From Neobacillus sp. OS1-2 (GTDB taxonomy: Bacteria > Bacillota > Bacilli > Bacillales > Cytobacillaceae), in assembly GCF_030915505.1 (NCBI RefSeq), contig NZ_CP133265.1:3190001-3254000 (forward strand): a stretch of DNA of 64,000 nt, read 5' to 3'. A program made the position numbers and the translations under genes. Below are positions 43,783 to 52,774 of the stretch, in pieces. The notes under the pieces were generated by a model. The model saw nothing but the letters and a program-made list of their open reading frames with translations. It was not told the origin of the DNA and did not search any database. Position 1 is the stretch's first letter, and each line of letters starts with the position of its first letter.

Positions 43783-45960
43783 ATGGCAAGTAATATTAAA
43801 GGGATTACGGTTGAAATTGGCGGCGATACGGTCGGGTTACAAAATGCCCTTAGGGATGTTAACAAGAAAAGTAAAGATCTACAGTCAGAATTAAAAAGTG
43901 TGGAACGGCTGCTTAAATTTGACCCCGGTAATACCGAGTTAATAGCCCAGCAGCAACAAATATTAGCTGAGCAAGTCGCTAATACCTCTGAAAAATTAGA
44001 TCAACTGAAAGCGGCTCAAAGCCAAGTAGAAGAGCAGTTTCAGAGAGGCGATATCGGGGCAGACCAATATAGAGCATTCCAGCGTGAAATTGTCGCAACA
44101 GAAGGGCAATTGAACGGATTAAGAAGAAGGCTTTCACAGGTCGGAGATAATACCTCTATTACTGAAGTGCAGCAAGATATGCAGCAACTCGGTAACGATA
44201 CCGAGGAGGCTCAAGGTTCCGTTAAGGAATTAGGCGGTGAGTTAGCAGGTCTTGCGGGTGGTTTAGCGGCTGGCTTGGGGATTAAAGAAGTCATTGAAAA
44301 AGCCTTAGATACTTCTTCCCTAGATACCAAAATTGATATTTCTTTTCAGGTTCCCGAAGAATCAACACAAGCTATTAAAAATGCACTTTCGAGTGTGGAA
44401 GTTTATGGTGTTGAAGCTGAAGGAGCGCTTGAAGGAGTTAGGCGGCAATGGGCTTTAAATATTAATGAAACGGATAAACAAAATGCTGCCATTATTAAAA
44501 GTGCCGGGGCAATTTCTGCTGCCTATGGTGATATTGATTTTAATGAACTAATTCAAGAGTCAAATGAAATGGCTGCTAACTTGGGAATGTCTCAAGAAGA
44601 AGCACTCGGAATGACTAACGCACTTTTGAAAATGGGATTCCCATCCGACCAATTAGATATCATAACTGAATATGGTTCACAACTTTCAAGGGCTGGCTAT
44701 AATGCTCAAGAAATCCAAGGAATTTTTGCTGCAGGGGTCGAAACAGGTACTTGGAACATTGACGTACTTTTAGATGGTTTAAAAGAAGGTCGAATTAAAG
44801 TGGCTGAGTTTGGATTTTTAGTACCGGAGGCAATATCTGACATAATTGAAGGTACTGATCTATCTGCTTCACAGTTTATGGAGTGGGGTAAAGCTGTTGC
44901 AAGTGGTGGTGAAGGCGGTAAAAAGGCTATGCAAGAGGTTGCGTCTGCCTTATTAAATATTAAAGACGAAACCACGAGAAATGCCCTTGGTGTTCAGATT
45001 TTCGGGACACTATGGGAAGAAAATGGCACGAAAATAACAGATACCATATTGAATGCAGAAAAAAATACAGGGGATTTAAAAGCCAATCAGGATTTATTAA
45101 ATGAATCGGTTAAAGCATTGGACTCGGATCCAGCGGTTCAATTACAAACAGCTTTATCGAATATGCAAACATCCCTCACTCCTTTGCTCACGGATATAGC
45201 AAATATGGTTGCAAAGGTCGCTGAATGGGCGGCGGAGAATCCTACTCTTACGGCCACTATAACAGCAATAGTAACTGTTATAGGTATATTAGTTGGGGTA
45301 GGTATGGCTTTAGCGGGAGTAATGGGTATGTTATCGGTTGCATCGATTGCGTTGAACATTGGAATGCTTCCTTTGACGCTTATTATCCTTGGAATAATTG
45401 CAGCAATAGCTGCACTCATTGCAATATGTGTCCTTCTTTATAAAAACTGGGATACTATTAAAACTAAGGCTGGCGAACTTGGACAATCAGTAAAAGAAAA
45501 GTTTCAAGATATAAAAGAAGGAATTAAGAGCGCAATTAAGGAAGCTGTTTCATTTGTGGGTGATCAGATTGAAAAAATAAAAGGTTTTTTCAGTGGATTA
45601 TCGCTAAAATTACCGCATATTAAACTTCCTCATTTCGGATTAAGCGGTAAATTTAGTTTAGCTCCTCCGAGTATTCCGAAGGTAACAGTAGACTGGTATA
45701 AAAACGGAGGCGTATTCCCAGCCAATAGCCCTAGATTAGTAGGTATGGGGGATGCAAACGTTCCAGAGGCAGCTATACCATTATCTGATTCCGTTTTGGG
45801 TAAAATTGCTGGGATGATAGGGGATAGGATGGACGGAGGGCAAGGAATTGTTATTCAACAAATGATCGTCCGCGAAGAAGCCGATATCCAAAAGATTGCT
45901 AGAGAACTTTATAATCTCACCAAATCAAATGCCCGCGGGAAAGGAGTGGTCATGCTGTGA
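43783..45960 (+). CDS. Tape measure protein
   Basis: A 725-residue protein that sets tail length. N-terminal coiled coil (about 20-130, with VNKKSKDLQSELKSVERLLKF), the tape-measure core, and a strongly hydrophobic stretch at about residues 487-553 likely to enter the membrane at DNA entry. The tail length predicted is short (near 0.1 micrometre by the usual rule). It overlaps Dit by 4 bases. Confidence 0.94.
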   Translation: MASNIKGITVEIGGDTVGLQNALRDVNKKSKDLQSELKSVERLLKFDPGNTELIAQQQQILAEQVANTSEKLDQLKAAQSQVEEQFQRGDIGADQYRAFQREIVATEGQLNGLRRRLSQVGDNTSITEVQQDMQQLGNDTEEAQGSVKELGGELAGLAGGLAAGLGIKEVIEKALDTSSLDTKIDISFQVPEESTQAIKNALSSVEVYGVEAEGALEGVRRQWALNINETDKQNAAIIKSAGAISAAYGDIDFNELIQESNEMAANLGMSQEEALGMTNALLKMGFPSDQLDIITEYGSQLSRAGYNAQEIQGIFAAGVETGTWNIDVLLDGLKEGRIKVAEFGFLVPEAISDIIEGTDLSASQFMEWGKAVASGGEGGKKAMQEVASALLNIKDETTRNALGVQIFGTLWEENGTKITDTILNAEKNTGDLKANQDLLNESVKALDSDPAVQLQTALSNMQTSLTPLLTDIANMVAKVAEWAAENPTLTATITAIVTVIGILVGVGMALAGVMGMLSVASIALNIGMLPLTLIILGIIAAIAALIAICVLLYKNWDTIKTKAGELGQSVKEKFQDIKEGIKSAIKEAVSFVGDQIEKIKGFFSGLSLKLPHIKLPHFGLSGKFSLAPPSIPKVTVDWYKNGGVFPANSPRLVGMGDANVPEAAIPLSDSVLGKIAGMIGDRMDGGQGIVIQQMIVREEADIQKIARELYNLTKSNARGKGVVML

Positions 45961-46748
45961 TACTACTTGATGGCATTCCAATCAGTCATTGGGGATTACA
46001 AATACAAAAAGAGCATGATCACCCTGCGGTATCAGACTTACGAAGCAGGACGATGGCCATTCCTGGGATGGACGGAGAATGGGATTTTGGGTCCGAATCG
46101 GGTCCTAAACCTTTTAACTTTCCACTTGGTTTTATCGAATATGACATGTATGAGAAGCAGCGAAGGTTAAATGAATTCGTTGCTTTTTTGTTTGATCATT
46201 ATGGAAAGCCGAGGGAAATGAAACTATCATTTGAATATGAACCCGATAAATATTATTTTGTGAAGCTTTCGAATGGATTTACCCCGCGAAGAATATTCGG
46301 GTTTGCGTTTTTTGATTTACCACTGATTGCCTATAAACCTAATAAGAGGTTCATAGTTCCATCTGACAAAATTGTAATGGATTCAGACATACCGATCATG
46401 AGTGATTTATTGTGGGATACCGGATTTAGTAATAGAAAAATAACGGGTCCACAATCATTTGAAATTATTAATAACGGTTGGATTGTAATTCCGTTTTCAT
46501 TTCGGATGGAGGGCAGCGGTAACGATGTAGTTTTTAAAGCGAATGGAAAAACGATGACGTTTCAATCGTTTATAAATAAAACATACGAAGTTACAGAAAA
46601 TTACACAGTGAAAGTGGATGGTGTCACTAATTTAACATCCACAAATGGAGTGTTTCTTGAATTATTTCCAGGTGTAAATAAAATCACTGTGGAGGGCAGC
46701 AATTTAGATCTAACTATCAGCGAGAGCTTAACATACCAATACAAATAA
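45957..46748 (+). CDS. Distal tail protein (Dit)
   Basis: A 263-residue hub protein at the tail tip. N-terminal ring domain (RSRTMAIPGMDGEWDFGSESG) and a C-terminal galectin-like part (about 170-263). It starts at a GTG overlapping the tape-measure stop. In related phages Tal follows directly; here a tailspike and extra genes lie between. Confidence 0.88.
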   Translation: MILLDGIPISHWGLQIQKEHDHPAVSDLRSRTMAIPGMDGEWDFGSESGPKPFNFPLGFIEYDMYEKQRRLNEFVAFLFDHYGKPREMKLSFEYEPDKYYFVKLSNGFTPRRIFGFAFFDLPLIAYKPNKRFIVPSDKIVMDSDIPIMSDLLWDTGFSNRKITGPQSFEIINNGWIVIPFSFRMEGSGNDVVFKANGKTMTFQSFINKTYEVTENYTVKVDGVTNLTSTNGVFLELFPGVNKITVEGSNLDLTISESLTYQYK

Positions 46749-46760
46749 GGAGGATGTGAG

Positions 46761-48359
46761 ATGGCAGATGCTCCTAAGATTTTAGGTACCGACAGCCTTA
46801 GACAGGCTTACCCTAAATTAAATAGTGCTATCAATAATAGCAATGAAGCATTAAATAAATCGGCTACAGCTGAGACAAATTCAACGGCTGCAGTTAATAC
46901 AGCGAACCAAGCAAATGAAAAATCAGATGATACACAAACCCAACTAAATGCGGTTGTTAACCGTGCAACTGATTCGGATGCCATGTCTGCCCAAGCAGCT
47001 GTCGATGCAAAGGGCATTAACAAGGGGAATTTAAAGCAAAGAATAGATGATGATTACAACGAGCTTAGTGCGTCTTTGGCACAAAATACGACCGAAATTA
47101 CAAAAATAAAAGAAGACAATGCAATTAGCCCAGAAAAATTTACGGGAACGGATTTTCAAAAGGTTCAAGCAGCTTTGGATTACGCTATTGCTAATGATGT
47201 ATCCATCAAATTTGCAAAGATTTACAATATCACTGGTGCAGGAGCTTTAAGTATTAACAAAGCAAATGGTTCATGGGATTTAGATAGACGGGTTCTTTTC
47301 CTTCAAGGTGTTGGCGGCGGTATCCGCAAAGACGATGGTGGTTTTATATTTACCGCACCTTATCAAAATGTTGGTGATATAAACGTAAACGGGCTAAAGT
47401 ATTACAGTGTCGCCGGTGTGGGGACGAAGGTATGGGATTGTGATAAAATCATCCGCGTAACCTCTATGAATTGCAAATACTTAAATGTGGATACAGTAGC
47501 TTCAGCAGCTAATCAATACTGCCAAACTATGAAATTCATAAAAGACCATGTGACTGGTGGGAACGATTGGGCATTTGAATTCAAGGAATCTTGGGACACT
47601 GAGATTGATTGTTTGATTGAAGCTAGGCAAAATGGCATTAGAAATACAGTAGGGTTGGCAAAGGTTCAAAACAATAATCTCAAAATCACTGGTGTTATTG
47701 AAGGTCTTTCAGGAATCGCGGTGCAGTTAGGCAGCTGTTATGGTTTGGAGATTAGTGGTTATTTCGAGAAAAACCACGGAGGTCATATCGACCTGCAAAG
47801 CTTAGATCAACACTTTCAATATGGCGTTCTCATCATGAAAAACACATTTTCGATGACTCCAGACCAAATCACGAATAATGTCCCTGCAGTTAAAATGGGC
47901 AAAATTTTTACAGGAGGCACTAATGGAGTTACCAGCATTAGCAATATCTGTAACGGGATTTTATATAACACATACGCTAATGAAGGTGGATGGATAACCG
48001 GTATAGCAGATAGAGCAATTACTAATATAACAGGGCGTCCAGGTCATTATCTTCAACTAACACAACCAAAAACTGCTACAGCTTCTGCAGGGGACTATAT
48101 AACGTGGGGACCAATGTCTAAACAAAATATTAAATCAGCAACTTTGTCATTTGCAGCAAATGAAACTAAGACTATTGATTTGGTAGCAGATCCACCTGCA
48201 TTAGCTGGCGACCCTATAAGCTTCTCTCTTACTAATTCTGCTAATTTTCGTGTAGAAGGCCATGAAGTCATTACAAATGCTGTGAGAGTTCATATCACTA
48301 ACAAAACTGCTACAGCTGCAAATACAGTGGTCACTATGAGTTTACTGAAGTTATTTTAA
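46761..48359 (+). CDS. Tailspike-like protein, probable beta-helix
   Basis: A 532-residue protein: coiled N-terminal adaptor (about 1-115, with repeated TAVNTANQANEKS-type heptads), then TGTDFQKVQAALDYAIANDV, the usual entry to a pectate-lyase-type right-handed beta-helix (about 125-400), and a C-terminal beta part. It probably binds or cuts host wall polysaccharide. GGAGGATG precedes the ATG. The sequence carries no catalytic motif I can name. Confidence 0.75.
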   Translation: MADAPKILGTDSLRQAYPKLNSAINNSNEALNKSATAETNSTAAVNTANQANEKSDDTQTQLNAVVNRATDSDAMSAQAAVDAKGINKGNLKQRIDDDYNELSASLAQNTTEITKIKEDNAISPEKFTGTDFQKVQAALDYAIANDVSIKFAKIYNITGAGALSINKANGSWDLDRRVLFLQGVGGGIRKDDGGFIFTAPYQNVGDINVNGLKYYSVAGVGTKVWDCDKIIRVTSMNCKYLNVDTVASAANQYCQTMKFIKDHVTGGNDWAFEFKESWDTEIDCLIEARQNGIRNTVGLAKVQNNNLKITGVIEGLSGIAVQLGSCYGLEISGYFEKNHGGHIDLQSLDQHFQYGVLIMKNTFSMTPDQITNNVPAVKMGKIFTGGTNGVTSISNICNGILYNTYANEGGWITGIADRAITNITGRPGHYLQLTQPKTATASAGDYITWGPMSKQNIKSATLSFAANETKTIDLVADPPALAGDPISFSLTNSANFRVEGHEVITNAVRVHITNKTATAANTVVTMSLLKLF

Positions 48360-48371
48360 AAAAAGATTAAC

Positions 48372-48420
48372 AGCCCCTATCAAAAATGCTAATATTTAGT
48401 AGATGAAATATTAAGGGGCT
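48372..48420 (+). promoter_or_regulatory. Hairpin that sequesters the acyltransferase ribosome site
   Basis: AGCCCCT (48372-48378) pairs with AGGGGCT (48414-48420), and inside it TAATATTT (48390-48397) pairs with AAATATTA (48406-48413). The Shine-Dalgarno AAGGGG is in the right arm, 7 bases from the ATG. Transcripts read through from the tail genes should therefore be poorly translated. Confidence 0.65.
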
Positions 48421-48425
48421 AAATT

Positions 48426-49499
48426 ATGAAAAAATTAAACAACTTACAGCTTATTAGAGGTATTGCAGCAGTGTACGTCTTGTTATTCCATACCTCAGGA
48501 TTGTTGCAGTCTTATCTAAACTACGATTATGCATATGGCATTTTCAAATTCGGTGATGCCGGAGTGGATATGTTCTTTGTTTTGAGTGGATTCGTCATTT
48601 ACTATGTCCACAATAAGGATATTGGGGCACCAGAAAAAGTAAAATCGTTTTTTAAAAAAAGGATTATCAGGGTTTACCCGATTTATTGGGTGGTTTTGAT
48701 TTGTCTTGTCCCTGTTTACTTTATAATTCCTACCTTCGGGTCTGACAGCGTATTGAATCCACTCAATCTAGTTAAGTCGTTTGTATTGATACCACAGCCT
48801 GAGGAAAATTTACCTTTGAATGTTGCATGGTCATTAAGCTACGAAATTCTTTTTTACTGCATGTTTGGATTGTTGATTGCGTTAAAAAGGAAATTGGTTT
48901 TGCCGATCGTGTTGCTGTGGATGGGTGGAACATTCGTTCATTTTATAATTCAAAGCATAATAGGATATGTAGATAGTTCCTGGATAAATTTTGTATTCAA
49001 TCCGTTCAATCTGGAATTTCTAAGCGGTGTGTTAATTGCTCACCTCGTGTTGAAGAATTACACGAAAAATGGATTGGTTTTTATTGTGCTGGGGTTATGC
49101 GGCGCGGTTGTTGCTTGGATCAATAAAAGCTACAGTTTTGTAGAATTACATCGAGTTATTGAATATGGTCTGCCATTTGCTTTCATCATTTATGGGGCAG
49201 TGTCCTATGAAATTGAGCGGCAAACAAATCCATCAAAACTATTTGTTTACCTGGGAGACGCCTCGTACTCAATTTACTTGATTCATTATCCGATGCTTTC
49301 GGTGGTAAATAAACTATTTTTGGCTGTAAATGTATATTCCATCATCGGACCGTTTCTTGCAGCGACAATAATGATAATCAGTACAATCATTGCCGGTTGT
49401 ACTTTCCACTCATTAATTGAAAAACCGCTGTTAAAATTTCTTAATAAAGCTTTGTATTCAAAAAATCAAACTAGCACAAGAAATGTAAAGTCAGCATAA
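48426..49499 (+). CDS. Acyltransferase family 3 membrane protein (OafA-like)
   Basis: A 357-residue protein with about ten membrane helices. LQLIRGIAAVYVLLFHTSG carries the catalytic His, and FFVLSGFVIYYV plus FFKKRIIRVYPIYW are family signatures. Such enzymes O-acylate cell-surface glycans. In a prophage this points to surface modification of the lysogen that blocks adsorption of similar phages. It is placed right after the tailspike; the encoded pair may act on the same polysaccharide. Confidence 0.9.
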   Translation: MKKLNNLQLIRGIAAVYVLLFHTSGLLQSYLNYDYAYGIFKFGDAGVDMFFVLSGFVIYYVHNKDIGAPEKVKSFFKKRIIRVYPIYWVVLICLVPVYFIIPTFGSDSVLNPLNLVKSFVLIPQPEENLPLNVAWSLSYEILFYCMFGLLIALKRKLVLPIVLLWMGGTFVHFIIQSIIGYVDSSWINFVFNPFNLEFLSGVLIAHLVLKNYTKNGLVFIVLGLCGAVVAWINKSYSFVELHRVIEYGLPFAFIIYGAVSYEIERQTNPSKLFVYLGDASYSIYLIHYPMLSVVNKLFLAVNVYSIIGPFLAATIMIISTIIAGCTFHSLIEKPLLKFLNKALYSKNQTSTRNVKSA

Positions 49500-49531
49500 A
49501 ATTCACAATTGGAACATAAGCCGTCGTAGTG

Positions 49532-49557
49532 AAAATAAAAAAAGAGGGATTAATCCC
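49532..49557 (-). terminator. Terminator of the reverse gene in the tail module
   Basis: On the minus strand GGGATTAATCCC is followed by TCTTTTTTTATTTT. The stop codon of the reverse gene is inside the stem. Confidence 0.75.
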
Positions 49558-50263
49558 CCTTAATAGCAGTGTCCAATTCCGCAATGATAGACTGTGTTCC
49601 GTCGTAGATTTTTAATAAAGTAGGAAGTACAGATAAACCCGATTCCTTAAAAACAAAATCAACCGTTGTGTTTTGAAGAAAATTATTATCATATGGTGTG
49701 GGATTAATGAAGTCAATGGTTGTATTCCCATACTTTATAGGCGCGCCAAAACCCTCAAAGGTACAATTAATAAAAGTTGCTCCACCTATTTTTCCATACG
49801 CGATATGGGTGGATAATTTTCGGGTTTGCTTTTCCAAATTACGATGTTTATTGTTGTTAACAAGCTTATTAAATAGAGGTAACCAATAATCATTTCCCGT
49901 GATAAATGGTTGTCGACTTTCAAAAATTTCTATGATATCAGGTCGCTCTGATCTCAATTGAGGAAACTTTTTATCTAATTGCTTGTCAAAATAAGATTTG
50001 TTATCAAACAAAGGGAAATTGATTCTTTTTTGTGCAGATTCGATTTTAGTAGGGTCAGTAATGTGTTTTTAACAGTATTTATTAAAAATAGCAAAAGATA
50101 TGTAATCAAGTGCTGATTCAATATCAGTAAGAAAATACCGTATTTTGTTCGTAAGGCGCTTTGGTACAAAATCAACTTTTAGGCATTCATTATAAAGTTT
50201 AGGGAATTCCTCCAAATGTTCCTTTGCGTTTTCTAACATAAATTGATAATCTTGAGTATTTAT
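49550..50263 (-). pseudogene. Decayed reverse-strand gene, possibly HEPN-like
   Basis: Two blocks in one frame are separated by a TAA at 50069-50071: the first has LTDIESALDYISFAIFNKYC, the second starts KHITDPTKIESAQKRINFPL and ends AELDTAIKGD. Joined they give about 237 residues. The N-terminal helices look somewhat like HEPN-type proteins of defence systems; this is a weak guess. The Shine-Dalgarno AAGGAGG is followed at normal distance by ATA (50261-50263) where the mirror-image gene has ATG, so start and body both seem lost. Confidence 0.55.
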
Positions 50264-50267
50264 TTGT

Positions 50268-50303
50268 CTCACCTCCTTATATAATAAATAATATAGGAGT
50301 GAG
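50268..50303. repeat. Inverted repeat holding the ribosome sites of two divergent genes
   Basis: CTCACCTCCTTATAT and ATATAGGAGTGAG are inverted copies with two single-base bulges. Each arm contains the Shine-Dalgarno of one diverging gene. Beyond the repeat the match continues (GAGGCAAATG versus GAGACAAATA). Confidence 0.6.
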
Positions 50304-50307
50304 GCAA

Positions 50308-50472
50308 ATGGATAAAGAAAAAATTATGGAAGTTTTTTACGAATTGCTAGACGCCTGGGAAGACTCTGAATGTACAGTTATTCATGATCGAGGAGAAATT
50401 GGGGATTTTGAAGAGCTAAGAATGAACAAAGAAAAATACAAGCAAAAATTTCTTGAAGCTCTAAATGAATAG
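50308..50472 (+). CDS. Small acidic phage protein, unknown
   Basis: A 54-residue acidic helical protein (MDKEKIMEVFYELLDAWED). AGGAG lies 8 bases before the ATG. It diverges from the decayed gene and precedes Tal by 32 bases. No family recognised. Confidence 0.6.
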   Translation: MDKEKIMEVFYELLDAWEDSECTVIHDRGEIGDFEELRMNKEKYKQKFLEALNE

Positions 50473-50504
50473 GGCTTTTTATTTTTGCGAAATAAGGTGA
50501 TAAA

Positions 50505-52349
50505 ATGATAAAAATTCTAAATCAGCAGCTTCAACCCGTGTCGGTTTTAGAAAACGCCTATTCCATTGGGTATGAAAAAACATTTAATGAATTGTGGAAA
50601 GCAACCTTTACTCTGCCATTGAATGACCCTAAAAATACCGAATGCCAGCCCTTATTTTTTGTAGAAGTGACTGATCAAGATGAATACATTGGATTATTTC
50701 GGATTATCCCCGAAAGTACAGTGAAATCGGAAAGTACAAACGAAGTTAAATATCAATGTGAGCACGTTCTGGCCACTCTGCTAGATGACGTGCTTTTTTT
50801 GTACCATCAGAACGATAATTTAACGACAGCCGATAATATCCAATATCTATTAGATCAGCAATCCCTCAAACGGTGGAAACGGGGAACAATTGCCTTTACA
50901 AGGTACTTCTCGTATAAGTGGGAAAATGAAAATGGATTACTCAGTCCAATGTTCTCGATACCTAAGCCTTTCGATGTACCTTTCCAGTGGATACACGACA
51001 CACAATCCTATCCGTGGACTCTTAATTTAGTGGAGCCAGAATCAGAAGTAACCTGTGAAATCCGGTATGGCAAAAACCAAATATCCATTGAGAGAGATAT
51101 TGATCCAAGTGTCGTTTTCAATCGGATTTATGCTCTGGGATATGGTGAAGGTGATAACCAATTAAATATTAAGTCGGTTAACAATGGCATCCCATATGTG
51201 GAAGATGCTGAATCTATCGCTAAATACGGTTTACGGTCCTATATTTGGGCCGATAAACGCTTTGAAGATGCTCCTACATTAAAGGCAAACGCTGAGGCTC
51301 TACTAAACCAGTGGAAAATACCGAAAGTGACTTATCGAGCATCAGCTGCAGATATTTCATCTATTACAGGTGAAGATATCGACAAATTAAAAATGGGCAG
51401 GATTGCCCGCATGATTGACGATGACTTAGGAATTTTTGAAGCTCGGATAATAAAAGAAAGTAAATCCGATATGACTGGTAATCCTGGTGGCGTTCAATTG
51501 GAGATAGCTAATAAAACGGATGACTTGTCTACTACTCAATCCGATATTGAACGTAGGCAGCAAATCAATGAACTTTATAGCCAGGGTGCAACAAATATTG
51601 ATAGTCATGATTATAACGACAATGCGGATCCAGACAACCCTGCAGAGATTACTTTTTATTTGCCGGACGAGCTCGTAAAAATCAATAAATTATTGCTATC
51701 CTTTAAGACTGATAAATTTAGGGCTTATGAGAGAGCAATCGAAGGTGGAGGAGCTGTAGTTTCTTCCACATCTAGTGGAGGTGGTTCCACTCAAACATCT
51801 AGCTCTGGTGGCGGTGTAAGTAAATCGACAGCCTCCGGTGGTGGAGCAGTGACAACATCTGAAGCGAAGACATTTTTGGAAATTTCCGCAATGACTGGAG
51901 TTCCGGAAAACTCTGTAGGTACAGAAAATTGGGGGTACCATTTACATGAAGTTAGATTAAGCGGAGATAATTGGACGCATGATCATAAAGTGACCATTCC
52001 AGCACATACTCATAATTTTGATGTTCCTAATCATTCACACTCAGTTAATGTCCCTGCACACACGCATAATATTACACTGCCAGACCACACACACGACATA
52101 CAGTTTGGTATTTATAAGCTGGATAAATCAGCTTCTGCAGTATTAATAAAAGTGGATGGTAATACCGTTCCTTTCACCGGTACTAGCGGTGATAATATCG
52201 ATTTAATTCCCTGTTTATCAAAGGATGGCGAAGGAAAGGTTAATCGTGGATGGCACACAATTACCATTACACCGAATGATTTAGCCAGGATAAACGCACA
52301 GATTTATAGTCAGGTATTTATTCAAAGTCGCGGCGGCGGCTCTTTTTAA
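50505..52349 (+). CDS. Tail-associated protein (Tal) / minor structural protein
   Basis: A 614-residue tip protein. The N-terminal part (about 1-380; YSIGYEKTFNELWKATFTLPL) is the prophage tail-endopeptidase/gp27-like hub domain. A Gly/Ser-rich linker (about 410-445) leads to a segment with six HxH motifs spaced 8-10 residues (HDH, HTH, HSH, HTH, HTH), which in tail-tip proteins can hold metal ions. It lacks a recognisable lytic domain after the hub. Confidence 0.87.
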   Translation: MIKILNQQLQPVSVLENAYSIGYEKTFNELWKATFTLPLNDPKNTECQPLFFVEVTDQDEYIGLFRIIPESTVKSESTNEVKYQCEHVLATLLDDVLFLYHQNDNLTTADNIQYLLDQQSLKRWKRGTIAFTRYFSYKWENENGLLSPMFSIPKPFDVPFQWIHDTQSYPWTLNLVEPESEVTCEIRYGKNQISIERDIDPSVVFNRIYALGYGEGDNQLNIKSVNNGIPYVEDAESIAKYGLRSYIWADKRFEDAPTLKANAEALLNQWKIPKVTYRASAADISSITGEDIDKLKMGRIARMIDDDLGIFEARIIKESKSDMTGNPGGVQLEIANKTDDLSTTQSDIERRQQINELYSQGATNIDSHDYNDNADPDNPAEITFYLPDELVKINKLLLSFKTDKFRAYERAIEGGGAVVSSTSSGGGSTQTSSSGGGVSKSTASGGGAVTTSEAKTFLEISAMTGVPENSVGTENWGYHLHEVRLSGDNWTHDHKVTIPAHTHNFDVPNHSHSVNVPAHTHNITLPDHTHDIQFGIYKLDKSASAVLIKVDGNTVPFTGTSGDNIDLIPCLSKDGEGKVNRGWHTITITPNDLARINAQIYSQVFIQSRGGGSF

Positions 52350-52366
52350 TTTGAGGAGGAAGAGAG

Positions 52367-52774
52367 ATGGATGGAAACAAGATAATAATTTTTATTAAAA
52401 GCTTTTTTGGAGCAATCGGGACAATTTGGTCATTTATTGTCGGTGCAATGGGATGGGCTTTTCCCACTCTGGTGATCATGATGGCAGCGGATTTTGTATC
52501 GGGAGTATCTGCAGGTGCGGTTAATGGTGGGGTGAGCAGTGCTAAAGGACGGATAGGTTTTGTCAAAAAAGTCCACATTCTAATCATTGTGGGCTTAATT
52601 TATTTATTGGAAAAGGGGATCCTTGGTACTCAACATCTCGGAGACGGTGTGACCGTAGCCTATATAGTTATTGAGTTTATTAGTTTAACAGAAAATGCAG
52701 GGAAATTAGGGGTACCTCTGGGTCCGCTTAAAAACTTTATTACTCTATTAAAAGAAAAAGGAGAGGGTAAATAA
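52367..52774 (+). CDS. Holin (phage_holin_4 type)
   Basis: A 135-residue membrane protein with three or four hydrophobic segments (about 20-50, 65-85, 95-115) that opens the membrane for the endolysin. MAADFVSGVSAGAVNGGVSS is typical for this holin family. GAGGAAGAGAG precedes the ATG. Its last base overlaps the lysin start. Confidence 0.9.
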   Translation: MDGNKIIIFIKSFFGAIGTIWSFIVGAMGWAFPTLVIMMAADFVSGVSAGAVNGGVSSAKGRIGFVKKVHILIIVGLIYLLEKGILGTQHLGDGVTVAYIVIEFISLTENAGKLGVPLGPLKNFITLLKEKGEGK

